A stretch of DNA of 44,057 nucleotides from Saccoglossus kowalevskii (lineage: Eukaryota > Hemichordata > Enteropneusta > Harrimaniidae), in NCBI RefSeq assembly GCF_000003605.2, contig NW_003133116.1, positions 1 to 44,057 on the forward strand, written 5' to 3'. How positions within the stretch are numbered: position 1 is the stretch's first letter; each line of letters begins with the position of its first letter. Positions 30,627-42,642 of this stretch are shown in pieces. The notes under the pieces are model-generated. The model saw nothing but the letters and a program-made list of their open reading frames with translations. It had not been told where the DNA came from and ran no database searches. The position numbers were made by a program, and so were the translations under genes.

Positions 30627-31411
30627 AGCACATACTCCAAAAGCAGAACTACCGTACATTGTCCATCCCATCACTCAGATTATTGCACGTAATGCTATGA
30701 ACAACTGCCATATCATATTAATTTGCAAATCAGGACGATTTCAACCAATTCAGGTCAATGTCATAATGCATAAAACAGAATAAAGAGCGCCAACATTCGA
30801 CGCACATCACATTGGAATAATTCAGTTAAGTAAAAGAACATGTAGAAGCAGATTATGTAATAGCATCTAATTTCAAATGCTTAATTACAAGTATTACATA
30901 ATTATTTAAAGCTTTCAGAATATGTAATGTTAATCTCCGGTTCTCAACAAAACGCCATCTTTTTGTCGAGTAAATATATGTTAATACATATGTGTTGCGA
31001 ATAAGAGTTTGGCAATGCGAAACTGAGCAAGTAATGAACTAGAAATTGCAATAATCAAATGCATGTATTACTACATTATGCAAAGCTCTCAGAATATGTA
31101 TTGTTAATTTGCCGGGACGTACTAAAGCGTCACCGTTTCGCGGTTGTATCTGGTAACAAATAGGCGTCGCAATTAAAAAACTCGCTTCACAACAAAGTTT
31201 AGTGGAAACAATAACGTAAAACTTCAATCACGCCGCCTACAAGTGAAAATGTGACAACTATTTTCGTGTTTGGACGACTTTGTCACTTCGACGGGGATTA
31301 CTGATTGGTTCAAAAAGTGACATGTGCGAGATCAAGCTGATTGGCCGACCCCCTTTTATAAACGACATAATTTACTGTTTTCCATCAGATACAGCCATAC
31401 CATCAATCGAC

Positions 31412-31672
31412 ATGGATCCAAATAACAACTGCCATATCATGTTTGACTCCCGAATAGCATGCTACTATGCGTATTTATCCAGCCCTCTTTCGACAAGGAG
31501 ACCACCGCAGCCATGGACACGAGCTTTCTCGTCTTGGGCACGATCCATCGTACAGTTATTACCTGTCGAAGAGGTCATCTCAATTCTTGGAGAAGGCAAT
31601 TATCCTGTAGATTATGCTCCTTGGGTGATTTTAAAAATTATCCAGAAAAGGCAAAATCGTCGTCAGCAATAG
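31412..31672 (+). CDS. 86-aa array ORF, copy 27 (consensus protein)
   Basis: Intact, and identical to the A-type consensus at all 86 residues. TATAAA at 31357. Confidence 0.46.
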   Translation: MDPNNNCHIMFDSRIACYYAYLSSPLSTRRPPQPWTRAFSSWARSIVQLLPVEEVISILGEGNYPVDYAPWVILKIIQKRQNRRQQ

Positions 31673-31696
31673 TGCTACGACACACACATACATAAC

Positions 31697-31712
31697 GGCC
31701 CTTCTCAGGGCC
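31697..31712 (+). terminator. Histone-type stem-loop, copy 27
   Basis: Perfect stem, TCTC loop, 24 nt after TAG as in copy 25. Confidence 0.78.
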
Positions 31713-32500
31713 AGCACGTACTCCAAAAAGAGAACTACCGTACATTGTCCATCCCATGACTGCGATTATTGCACGTAATGCTATGTACAACTGTCATATC
31801 ATACTTATTTGCAAATCAGAACGATTTCAACCAATTCGGGTCAATGTCATAATGCATAAAACAGAATAAAGAGCGCCAACATTCGACGCACATCAAATTG
31901 AAATAATTCAGTTAAGTAAAAGAACATGTAGAAGCAGATTATGTAATAGCAGCTAATTTCAAATGATTAAATACAAGTATTACATAATTATTTAAAGCTT
32001 TCAGAATATGTAATGTTAATCTCCGGTTCTCAACAAAACGCCATCTTTTTGTCGAGTAAATATATGCTAATACATATGTGTTGTGAATAAGAGTTTGGCA
32101 ATGCGAAATTGAGCAAGTAATGAACTAGAAATTGCAATAATCAAATGCATGTATTACTACATTATGCAAAGCTCTCAGAATATGTATTTTTAATTTGCCG
32201 GGACGTACTAAAGCGTCACCTTTTCGCGGTTGTATCTGGTAACAAATAGGCGTCGCAATTAAAAAAACTCGCTTCACAACAAAGTTTAGTGGAAACAATA
32301 ACGTAGAACTTCAATCACGCCGCCTACAAGTGAAAATGTGACAACTATTTTCGCGTTAGGACGACTTTGTCACTTCGACGGGGATTTCCGATTGGTTCGA
32401 AAAGTGACATGTGCGAGATCATGCTGATTGGCCGAACGCCTTTTTAAAAACGACAGCTTTTTACATTTTTCCATATGATACCGACATACTATCAATCGAC

Positions 32501-32762
32501 ATGGATCCAAATAACAACTGCCATATCATGTTGGACTCGTTGTATAGCATGCTACTATGCGTGTTTATCCAGCCCTCTTTCGACAAGGAGACCACCGCAG
32601 CCATGGACACGAGCATTCTCGTCTTGGGAACGATCCATCGTACAGTTATTACCTGTCGAAGAGGTCATCTCAATTCTTGGAGAAGGCAATTATCCTGTAG
32701 ATTATGCTCCTTGGGTGATTTTAAAAATTATCCAGAAAAGGCAAAATCGTCGTCAGAAATAG
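32501..32762 (+). pseudogene. 86-aa array ORF, copy 28 (+1 frameshift)
   Basis: GACTCGTTGTATAGC replaces GACTCCCGTATAGC near 32536-32549. The one-base gain shifts the frame at codon 14, into a frame that stays open to 32866. B-type promoter. Confidence 0.55.
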
Positions 32763-32784
32763 TGCTACGACACTCATACAAAAC

Positions 32785-32800
32785 GGCCCTTCTCAGGGCC
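32785..32800 (+). terminator. Histone-type stem-loop, copy 28
   Basis: Perfect stem, TCTC loop. Confidence 0.78.
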
Positions 32801-33375
32801 AGCACATACTCCAAAAAAAGAACTACAGTACATTGTCCATCCCATCACTGCGATTATTGCACGTAATGTAATGTACAACTGTCATATCATACTTATTTGC
32901 AAATCAGAACGATTTCAACCAATTCAGGTCAATGTCATAATGCATAAAACAGAATAAAGAGCACCAACATTCGACGCACATCACATTGGAATAATTCAGT
33001 TAAGTAAAAGAACATGTAGAAGCAGATTATGTAATAGCAGCTAATTTCAAATGATTAATTACAAGTATTACATAATTATTTAAAGCTTTCAGAATATGTA
33101 ATGTTAATCTCCGGTTCTCAACAAAACGCCAACTTTTTGTCGAGTAAATATATGTTAATACATATGTGTTGCGAATAAGAGTTTGGCAATGCGAAACTGA
33201 GCAAGTAATGAACTAGAAATTGCAATAATCAAATGCATGTATTACTACATTATGCAAAGCTCTCAGAATATGTATTGTTAATTTGCCAGGACGTACTAAA
33301 GCGTCTCCTTTTCTCGGTTGTATCTGGTAACAAATAGGCGTCGCAATTAAAAAACTCGCTTCACAACAAAGTTTA

Positions 33376-33616
33376 GTGGAAACAATAACGTAGAACTTCA
33401 ATCACGCCGCCTACAAGTGAAAATGTGACAACTATTTTTGTGTTTGGACGACTTTATCACTTCGACGGGGATTTCTGATTGTTCCAAAAAGTGACATGTG
33501 CGAGATCAAGCTGATTGGCCGACCCCCTTTTATAAACGACAGAATTTACTGTTTTCCATCAGATACCGCCATGCCATAAATCAACATGGATCCAAGTAAC
33601 AACTGCCATAACAACT
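33376..33616 (+). repeat. Extra 241-bp promoter module
   Basis: One extra module. The first CCAAT box is damaged (CTGATTGTTCC). Confidence 0.9.
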
Positions 33617-33826
33617 GTGGAAACAATAACGTAGAACTTCAATCACGCCGCCTACAAGTGAAAATGTGACAACTATTTTCGTGTTTGGACGACTTTGTCA
33701 CTTCGACGGGGATTTCTGATTGGTTCAAAAAGTGACATGTGCGAGATCAAGCTGATTGGCCGACCCCCTTTTATAAACGACAGAATTTACTGTTTTCCAT
33801 CAGATACCGCCATACCATCAATCGAC

Positions 33827-34087
33827 ATGGATCCAAATAACAACTGCCATATCAAGTTTGACTCCCGTATAGCATGCTACTATGCGTATTTATACAGCCC
33901 TCTTTCGACAAGGAGACCACCGCAGCCATGGACACGAGCATTCTCGTCTTGGGCACGATCCATCGTACAGTTATTACCTGTTGAAGAGGTCATCTTAATT
34001 CTTGGAGAAGGCAATTATCCTGTCGATTATGCGCCTTGGGTGATTTTAAAAATTATCCAGAAAAGGCAAAATCGTCGTCAGCAATAG
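33827..34087 (+). CDS. 86-aa array ORF, copy 29
   Basis: Intact, with M10K, S23Y and S57L. TATAAA at 33772. Confidence 0.44.
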   Translation: MDPNNNCHIKFDSRIACYYAYLYSPLSTRRPPQPWTRAFSSWARSIVQLLPVEEVILILGEGNYPVDYAPWVILKIIQKRQNRRQQ

Positions 34088-34109
34088 TGCTACGACACTC
34101 ATACAAAAC

Positions 34110-34125
34110 GGCCCTTCTCAGGGCC
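34110..34125 (+). terminator. Histone-type stem-loop, copy 29
   Basis: Perfect stem, TCTC loop. Confidence 0.8.
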
Positions 34126-34700
34126 AGCACATACTCCAAAAGGAGAACTACCGTACATTGTCCATCCCATCACTCAGATTATTGCACGCAATGCTATGAA
34201 CAACTGCCATATCATATTAATTTGCAAATCAGAACGATTTCAAACAATTCAGGTCAATGTCATAATGCATAAAACAGAATAAAGAGCGCCAACATTTGAC
34301 GCACATCACATTGGAATAATTCAATTAAGTAAAAGAACATGTAGAAGCAGATTATGTAATAGCAGCTAATTTCAAATGATTAATTACAAGTATTACATAA
34401 TTATTTAAAGCTTTCAGAATATGTAATGTTAATCTCCGGTTCTCAACAAAACGCCAACTTTTTGTCGAGTAAATATATGTTAATACATATGTGTTGCGAA
34501 TAAGAGTTTGGCAATGCGAAACTGAGCAAGTAATGAACTAGAAATTGCAATAATCAAATGCATGTATTACTACATTATGCAAAGCTCTCAGAATATGTAT
34601 TGTTAATTTGCCAGGACGTACTAAAGCGTCACCTTTTCGCGGCTGTATCTGGTAACAAATAGGCGTCGCAATTAAAAAACTCGCTTCACAACAAAGTTTA

Positions 34701-34941
34701 GTGGAGACAATAACGTAGAACTTCAATCACGCCGCCTACAAGTGAAAATGTGACAACTATTTTCGTGTTTGGACGACTTTATCACTTCGACGGGGATTTC
34801 TGATTGGTTCAAAAAGTGACATGTGCCAGATCAAGCTGATTGGCCGACCCCCTTTTATAAACGACAGAATTTACTGTTTTCCATCAGATACCGCCATGCC
34901 ATAAATCAACATGGATCCAAGTAACAACTGCCATAACAACT
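34701..34941 (+). repeat. Extra 241-bp promoter module
   Basis: One extra module with TATAAA and both CCAAT boxes. Confidence 0.9.
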
Positions 34942-35152
34942 GTGGAAACAATAACGTAGAACTTCAATCACGCCGCCTACAAGTGAAAATGTGACAACTA
35001 TTTTCGTGTTTGGACGACTTTGTCACTTCGACGGGGATTTCTGATTGGTTCAAAAAGTGAAATGTGCGAGATCAAGCTGATTGGCTGACCCCCTTTTATA
35101 AACGACAGAATTTACTGTTTTCCATCAGATAACTGCTATACTATCAATCGAC

Positions 35153-35411
35153 ATGGATCCAAATAACAACTGCCATATCATGTTGACTCCCGTATAGCAT
35201 GCTACTATGCGTATTTATCCAGCCCTCTTTGACAATGAGACCACCGCAGCCATGGACACGAGCATTCTCGTCTTGGGCACGATCCATCGTACAGTTATTA
35301 CCTGTCGAAGAGGTCATCTCAATTCTTCGAGAAGGCAGTTATCCTGTAGATTATGCTCCTTGGGTGATTTTAAAAATTATCCAGAAAAGGCAAAATCGTC
35401 GTCAGCAATAG
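35153..35411 (+). pseudogene. 86-aa array ORF, copy 30 (two single-base losses)
   Basis: A T is lost near 35183 and another base near 35230 (CTCTTTGACAATGAG). The frame breaks at about codon 11, and the copy is 2 bp short overall. TATAAA 35097-35102. Its 3' half matches copy 10 (CGAGAAGGCAGTTATCC). Confidence 0.55.
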
Positions 35412-35433
35412 TGCTACGACACTCATACAAAAC

Positions 35434-35449
35434 GGCCCTTCTCAGGGCC
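35434..35449 (+). terminator. Histone-type stem-loop, copy 30
   Basis: Perfect stem, TCTC loop; CTCCTAAAGGAG follows. Confidence 0.78.
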
Positions 35450-36024
35450 AGCACATACTCCTAAAGGAGAACTACCGTACATTGTCCATCCCATCACTCA
35501 GATTATTGCACGTAATGCTATGAACAGCTGCCATATCATATTAATTTGCAAATCAGAACGATTTCAACCAATTCAGGTCAATGTCATAATGCATAAAACA
35601 GAATAAAGAGCGCCAACATTCGACGCACATCACATTGGAATAATTCAGTTAAGTAAAAGAACATGTAGAAGCAGATTATGTAATAGCAGCTAATTTCAAA
35701 TGATTAATTACAAGTATTACATAATTATTTAAAGCTTTCAGAATATGTAATGTTAATCTCCGGTTCTCAACAAAACGCCATCTTTTTGTCGAGTAAATAT
35801 ATGCTAATACATATGTGTTGTGAATAAGAGTTTGGCAATGCGAAACTGAGCTAGTAATGAACTAGAAATTGCAATAATCAAATGCATGTATTACTACATT
35901 ATGCAAAGCTCTCAGAATATGTATTGTTAATTTGACGGGACGTACTAAAGCGACACCTTTTCGGGGTTGTATCTGGTAACAAATAGGCGTCGCAATTAAA
36001 AAACTCGCTTCACAATAACGTTTA

Positions 36025-36265
36025 GTGGAAACAATAACGTAGAACTTCAATCACGCCGCCTACAAGTGAAAATGTGACAACTATTTTCGTGTTTGGACGA
36101 CTTCATCACTTCGACGGGGATTTCTGATTGGTTCAAAAAGTGACATGTGCGAGATCAAGCTGATTGGCCGACCCCCTTTTATAAACGACAGAATTTACTG
36201 TTTTCCATCAGATACCGCCATACCATCAATCGACATGGATCCAAGTAACAACTGCCATAACAACT
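36025..36265 (+). repeat. Extra 241-bp promoter module
   Basis: One extra module with TATAAA. Confidence 0.9.
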
Positions 36266-36475
36266 GTGGAAACAATAACGTAGAACTTCAATCACGCCGC
36301 CTACAAGTGAAAATGTGACAACTATTTTCGTGTTTGGACGACTTTGTCACTTCGACGGGGATTTCTGATTGGTTCAAAAAGTTACATGTTCGAGATCAAG
36401 CTGATTGGCCGACCCCCTTTTATAAACGACAGAATTTACTGTTTTCCATCAGATACCGCCATACCATCAATCGAC

Positions 36476-36736
36476 ATGGATCCAAATAACAACTGCCATA
36501 TCATGTTTGACTCACGTATAGCATGCTACTATGCGTATTTATCCAGCCCTCTTTTGACAAGGAGACCACCGCAGCCATGGACACGAGCATTCTCGTCTTG
36601 GGCACGATCCATCGTACAGTTATTACCTGTCGAAGAGGTCATCTCAATTCTTGGAGAAGGCAATTATCCTGTAGATTATGCTCCTTGGGTGATTTTAAAA
36701 GTTATCCAGAAAAGGCAAAATCGTCGTCAGCAATAG
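36476..36736 (+). CDS. 86-aa array ORF, copy 31
   Basis: Intact, with S27L and I76V. TATAAA at 36421-36426. Confidence 0.45.
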   Translation: MDPNNNCHIMFDSRIACYYAYLSSPLLTRRPPQPWTRAFSSWARSIVQLLPVEEVISILGEGNYPVDYAPWVILKVIQKRQNRRQQ

Positions 36737-36758
36737 TGCTACGACACTCATACAAAAC

Positions 36759-36774
36759 GGCCCTTCTCAGGGCC
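36759..36774 (+). terminator. Histone-type stem-loop, copy 31
   Basis: Perfect stem, TCTC loop. Confidence 0.8.
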
Positions 36775-37177
36775 AGCACATACTCCAAAAAGAGAACTAC
36801 CGTACATTGTCCATCCCATCACTCAGATTATTGCACGTAATGCTATGAACAACAGCCATATCATATTAATTTGCAAATCAGAACGATTTCAACCAATTCA
36901 GGTCAATGTCATAATGCATAAAACAGAATAAAGAGCGCCAACATTCGACGCACATCACATTGGAATAATTCAGTTAAGTAAAAGAACATGTAGAAGCAGA
37001 TTATGTAATAACAGCAAATTTCAAATGAATAATTAAAAGTATTACATAATTATTTAAAGCTTTCAGAATATGTAATGTTAATCTCCGGTTCTCAACAAAA
37101 CGCCAACTTTTTGTCGAGTAAATATATGTTAATACATATGTGTTGAGTATAAGAGTTTGGCAATGCGAAACTGAGCA

Positions 37178-37241
37178 AGATTATGCTCCTTGGGTGATTT
37201 TAAAAAATATCCAGAAAAGGCAAAATCGTCGTCAGCAATAG
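37178..37241 (+). pseudogene. 86-aa array ORF, copy 32 (3' fragment after a deletion)
   Basis: Spacer sequence CTGAGCAAG joins ATTATGCTCC inside the CDS, with a 2-bp overlap (AG, 37178-37179). The second spacer half, promoter and about 66 codons are missing from this monomer. Confidence 0.8.
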
Positions 37242-37263
37242 TGCTACGACACTCATACAAAAC

Positions 37264-37279
37264 GGCCCTTCTCAGGGCC
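37264..37279 (+). terminator. Histone-type stem-loop, copy 32
   Basis: Perfect stem, TCTC loop, behind the truncated copy. Confidence 0.78.
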
Positions 37280-38064
37280 AGCACATACTCCTAAAGGAGA
37301 ACTACCGTACATTGTTCATCCCATCACTCAGATTATTGCACGTAATGCTATGTACAACTCTCATACATTATTAATTTGCAAATCAGAACGATTTCAACCA
37401 ATTCGGGTCAATGTCATAATGCATAAAACAGAATAAAGAGCGCCAACATGCGACGCACATCACATTGGAATAATTCAGTTAAGTAAAAGAACATGTAGAA
37501 GCAGATTATGTAATAGCAGCTAATTTCAAATGATTAATTACAAGTATTACATAATTATTTAAAGCTTTCAGAATATGTAATGTTAATCTCCGGTTCTCAA
37601 CAAAACGCCATCTTTTTGTCGAGTAAATATATGCTAATACATATGTGTTGTGAATAAGAGTTTGGCAATGCGAAACTGAGCAAGTAATGAACTAGAAATT
37701 GCAATAATCAAATGCATGTATTACTATATTATGCAAAGCTCTCAGAATATGTATTGTTAATTTGCCGGGACGTACTAAAGCGACACCTTTTCGCGGTTGT
37801 ATCTGGTAACAAATAGGCGTCGCAATTAAAAAACTCGCTTCACAATAAAGTTTAGTGGAAACAATAACGTAGAACTTCAATCACGCCGCCTACAAGTGAA
37901 AATGTGACAACTATTTTCGTGTTTGGACGACTTTGTCACTTCGACGGGGATTTCTGATTGGTTCAAAAAGCGACATGTTCGAGATCAAGCTGTTTGGCCG
38001 ACCCCGTTTTATAAACGACAGAATTTACTGTTTTCCATCAGACACCGCCATACCATCAATCGAC

Positions 38065-38325
38065 ATGGATCCAAATAACAACTGCCATATCATGTTTGAC
38101 TCTCGTATAGCATGCTACTATGCGTATTTATCCAGCCCTCTTTCGACAAGGAGACCACCGCAGCCACGGACACGAGCATTCTCGTCTTGGGCACGATCCA
38201 TCGTACAGTTATTACCTGTCGAAGAGGTCATCTCAATTCTTGGAGAAAGCAATTATCCTGTAGATTATGCTCCTTTGGTGATTTTAAAAATTATCCAGAA
38301 AAGACAAAATCGTCGTCAGCAATAG
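38065..38325 (+). CDS. 86-aa array ORF, copy 33
   Basis: Intact, with W35R, G62S and W71L. TATAAA at 38010. The second CCAAT box is changed (CTGTTTGG). Confidence 0.43.
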   Translation: MDPNNNCHIMFDSRIACYYAYLSSPLSTRRPPQPRTRAFSSWARSIVQLLPVEEVISILGESNYPVDYAPLVILKIIQKRQNRRQQ

Positions 38326-38347
38326 TGCTACGACAATCATACAAAAC

Positions 38348-38363
38348 GGCCCTTCTCAGGGCC
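38348..38363 (+). terminator. Histone-type stem-loop, copy 33
   Basis: Perfect stem, TCTC loop. Confidence 0.8.
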
Positions 38364-38938
38364 AGCACATACTCCAACAAGAGAACTACCGTACATTGTC
38401 CATCCCATCACTCAGATTATTGCACGTAATGCTATGAACAACTGCCATATCATATTAATTTGCAAATCAGAACGATTTCAACCAATTCAGGTCAATGTCA
38501 CAATGCATAAAACAGAATAAAGAGCGCCAACATTCGACGCACATCACATTGGAATAATTCAGTTAAGTAAAAGAACATGTAGAAACAGATTATGTAATAG
38601 CAGCTAATTTCAAATGATTAATTACAAGTATTACATAATTATTTAAAGCTTTCAGAATATGTAATGCTAATCTCCGGTTCTCAACAAAACGCCAACTTTT
38701 TGTCGAGTAAATATATGTTAATACATATGTGTTGCGAATAAGAGTTTGGCAATGCGAAACTGAGCAAGTAATGAACTAGAAATTGCAATAATCAAATGCA
38801 TGTATTACTACATTATGCAAAGCTCTCAGAATATGTATTGTTAATTTGCCGGGACGTACTAAAGCGTCACCTTTTCGCGGTTGTATCTGGTAACAAATAG
38901 GCGTCGCAATTAAAAAACTCGCTTCACAATAAAGTTTA

Positions 38939-39163
38939 GTGGAAACAATCACGCCGCCTACAAGTGAAAATGTGACAACTATTTTCGAGTTTGGACGACT
39001 TTGTCACTTCGACGGGGATTTCCGATTGGTTCGAAAAGTGACATGTGCGAGATCAAGCTGATTGGCCGACCCCCTTTTATAAACGACAGAATTTACTGTT
39101 TTCCATCAGATACCGCCATGCCATCAATCAACATGGATCCAAGTAACAACTGCCATAACAACT
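38939..39163 (+). repeat. Extra promoter module with 16-bp deletion
   Basis: 225 bp. ACAATCACGCC lacks 16 bp between two CAAT copies, a simple slippage-type loss. CCAAT boxes and TATAAA remain. Confidence 0.88.
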
Positions 39164-39376
39164 GTGGAAACAATAACGTAGAACTTCAATCACGCCGCCT
39201 ACAAGTGAAAATGTGACAACTATTTTCGTGTTTGGACGACTTTGTCGCTTCGACGGGAATTTCCCGATTGGTTCGAAAAGTGACATGTGCGAGATCATGC
39301 TGATTGGCCGAACGCCTTTTTAAAAACGACAGCCCTTTACATTTTTCCATATGATACCGCCATACTATCAATCGAC

Positions 39377-39636
39377 ATGGATCCAAATAGCAACTGCCCT
39401 ATCATGTTGGACTCCCGTATAGCATGCTACTATGCGTATTTATCAGCCCTTTTTCGACAAGGAGACCACCGCAGCCATGGACCCGAGCATTCTCGTCTTG
39501 GGCACGATCCATCGTACAGTTATTACCTGTCGAAGAGGTCATCTCAATTCTTGAAGAAGGCAATTATCCTGTAGATTATGCTCCTTGTGTGATTTTAAAT
39601 ATTATCCAGAAAAGGCAAAATCGTCGTCAGCAATAG
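39377..39636 (+). pseudogene. 86-aa array ORF, copy 34 (type B, -1 frameshift)
   Basis: One T is lost at about 39442 (TATTTATCAGCCC), shifting the frame at about codon 22. TATA-less B promoter. Confidence 0.55.
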
Positions 39637-39658
39637 TGCTACGACACTCATACAAAAC

Positions 39659-39674
39659 GGCCCTTCTGAGGGCC
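39659..39674 (+). terminator. Histone-type stem-loop, copy 34 (TCTG loop)
   Basis: Perfect stem, TCTG loop. Confidence 0.75.
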
Positions 39675-40249
39675 AGCACATACTCCAAAAAAAGAACTAC
39701 CGTACATTGTCCATCCCATCACTGCGATTATTGCACGTAATGCAATGTACAACTGTCATATCATACTTATTTGCAAATCAGAACGATTTCAACCAATTAA
39801 GGTCAATGTCATAATGCATAAAACAGAATAAAGAGCGCCAACATTCGACGCACATCACATTGGAATAATTCAGTTAAGTAAAAGAACATGTGGAAGCAGA
39901 TTATGTAATAGCAGCTAATTTCAAATGATTAATTACAAGTATTACATAATTATTTAAAGCTTTCAGAATATGTAATGTTAATCTCCGGTTCTCAACAAAA
40001 CGCCATCTTTTTGTCGAGTAAATATATGTTAATACATATGTGTTGCGAATAAGAGTTTGGCAATGCGAAACTGAGCAAGTAATGAACTAGAAATTGCAAT
40101 AATCAAATGCATGTATTACAACATTATGCAAAGCTCTCAGAATATGAATTGTTAATTTGCCGGGACGTACTAAAGCGTCACCTTTTCGCGGTTGTATCTG
40201 GTAACAAATAGGCGTCGCAATTAAAAAACTCGCTTCACAATAAAGTTTA

Positions 40250-40490
40250 GTGGAAACAATAACGTAGAACTTCATTCACGTCGCCTACAAGTGAAAATGT
40301 GACAACTATTTTCGTGTTTGGACGACTTTGTCACTTCGACGGGGATTTCTGATTGGTTCAAAAAGTGACATGTGCGAAATCAAGCTGATTGGCCGACCCC
40401 CTTTTATAAACGACAGAATTTACTGTTTTCCATCAGATACCGCCATGCCATAAATCAACATGGATCCAAGTAACAACTGCCATAACAACT
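40250..40490 (+). repeat. Extra 241-bp promoter module
   Basis: One extra module with TATAAA. Confidence 0.9.
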
Positions 40491-40699
40491 GTGGAAACAA
40501 TAACGTAGAACTTCAATCACGCCGCCTACAAGTGAAAATGTGACAACTATTTTCGTGTTTGGACGACTTTGTCACTTCGACGGGGATTTCCGATTGGTTC
40601 GAAAAGTGACATGTGCGAGATCAAGCTGATTGGCCGACCCTTTTAATAAACGACAGAATTTACTGTTTTCCATCAGATACCGCCATACTATCAATCGAC

Positions 40700-40906
40700 A
40701 TGGATCCAAATAACAACTGCCATATCATGTTTGACTCCCGTATAGCATGCTACTATGCGTAATTATCCAGCCCTCTTTCGACAAAGAGACCACCGCAGCC
40801 ATGGACACGAGCATTCTCGTCTTGGGCACGATCCATCGTACAGTTATTACCTGTCGAAGAGGTCATCTCAATTCTTGGAGAAGGCAATTATCCTGAATAT
40901 TATGCT
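40700..40906 (+). pseudogene. 86-aa array ORF, copy 35 (TAA at codon 21, 3'-truncated)
   Basis: TAA at 40760-40762. The CDS then breaks off at TATTATGCT near 40906 and runs into promoter-upstream sequence. The hairpin is lost. The TATA position reads TTTTAATAAACG. Confidence 0.7.
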
Positions 40907-41107
40907 GTAGAAACTGTGACAACTATTTTCGTGTTTGGACGACTTTGTCTCATCGACGGGGATTTCTGATTGGTTAAAAAAGTGACATGTGCGAGATCAA
41001 GCTGATTGGCCGACCCCCTTTTATAAACGACAGAATTTACTGTTTTCCATCAGATACCGCCATACCATCAATCGACATGGATCCAAGTAACAACTGCCAT
41101 AACAACT
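40907..41107 (+). repeat. Rearranged promoter module
   Basis: Begins GTAGAAACTGTGACAAC, a composite of two module positions. It then continues as a normal module with CCAAT box, TATAAA and initiator to the next GTGGAAAC. Confidence 0.75.
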
Positions 41108-41317
41108 GTGGAAACAATAACGTAGAACTTCAATCACGGCGCCTACAAGTGAAAATGTGACAACTATTTTCGTGTTTGGACGACTTTGTCACTTCGACGG
41201 GGATTTCTGATTGGTTCAAAAAGTGACATGTGCGAGATCAAGCTGATTGGCTGACCCCCTTTTATAAACGACAGAATTTACTGTTTTCAATCAGATACCG
41301 CCATACCATCAATCGAC

Positions 41318-41578
41318 ATGGATCCAAATAACAACTGCCATATCATGTTTGACTCCCGTATAGCATGCTACTATGCGTAGTTATCCAGCCCTCTTTCGAC
41401 AAAGAGACCACCGCAGCCATGGACACGAGCATTCTCGTCTTGGGCACGATCCATCGTACAGTTATTACCTGTCGAAGAGGTCATCTCAATTCTTGGAGAA
41501 GGCAATTATCCTGTAGATTATGCTCCTTGGGTGATTTTAAAAATTATCCAGAAAAGGCAAAATCGTCGTCAGCAATAG
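41318..41578 (+). pseudogene. 86-aa array ORF, copy 36 (TAG at codon 21)
   Basis: GCGTAGTTATCC puts TAG at 41378-41380. The rest of the frame is intact to the usual TAG. TATAAA 41263-41268. Copy 38 has the same GCGTAG change. Confidence 0.6.
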
Positions 41579-41600
41579 TGCTACGACACTCTTACAAAAC

Positions 41601-41616
41601 GGCCCTTCTCAGGGCC
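41601..41616 (+). terminator. Histone-type stem-loop, copy 36
   Basis: Perfect stem, TCTC loop. Confidence 0.78.
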
Positions 41617-42192
41617 AGCACATACTCCAAAAGGAGAACTACCGTACATTGTCCATCCCATCACTCAGATTATTGCACGTAATGCTATGAACAACTGCCA
41701 TATCATATTAATTTGCAAATCAGAACGATTTCAACCAATGCAGGTCAATGTCATAATGCATAAAACAGAATAAAGAGCGCCAACATTCGACGCACATCAC
41801 ATTGGAATAATTCAGTTAAGTAAAAGAACATGTGGAAGCAGATTATGTAATAGCAGCTAATTTCAAATGCTTAATTACAAGTATTACATAATTATTTAAA
41901 GCTTTCAGAATATGTAATGTTAATCCCCGGTTCTCAACAAAACGCCATCTTTTTGTCGAGTAAATATATGCTAATACATATGTGTTGTGAATAAGAGTTT
42001 GGCAATGCGAAACTGAGCAAGTAATGAACTAGAAATTGCAATAATCAAATGCATGTATCACTACATTATGCAAAGCTCTCAGAATATGTATTGTTAATTT
42101 GCCGGGACGTACTAAAGCGTCACCTTTTCGCGGTTGTATCTGGTAAGAAATAGGCGTCGCAATTAAAAAAACTCGCTTCACAATAAAGTTTA

Positions 42193-42433
42193 GTGGAAAC
42201 AATAACGTAGAACTTCAATCACGCCGCCTACAAGTGAAAATGTGACAACTATTTTCGTGTTTGGACGACTTTGTCACTTCGACGGGGATTTCTGATTGGT
42301 TCAAAAAGTGACATGTGCGAGATCAAGCTGATTGGCCGACACCCTTTTATAAACGACAGAATTTACTGTTTTCCATCAGATACCGCCATACCATCAATCG
42401 ACATGGATCCAAATAACATCTGCCATAACAACT
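42193..42433 (+). repeat. Extra 241-bp promoter module
   Basis: One extra module. It carries ATCCAAATAACATC, an A-gene-like start rather than the usual CCAAGTAAC. Confidence 0.9.
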
Positions 42434-42642
42434 GTGGAAACAATAACGTAGAACTTCAATCACGCCGCCTACAAGTGAAAATGTGACAACTATTTTCGTG
42501 TTTGGACGACTTTGTCACTTCGACGGGGATTTCCGATTGGTTCGAAAAGTGACATGTGCGAGATCAAGCTGATTGGCCGACCCCTTTTATAAACGAAAGA
42601 ATTTACTGTTTTCCATCAGATATCGCTATACTATCAATCGAC

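Larger units (their letters stand above)
30639..32331 (+). repeat. Higher-order duplication, second copy
   Basis: Partner of 28470-30160. The two copies of the enclosed ORF (25 and 27) differ at only a few bases. Confidence 0.85.
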
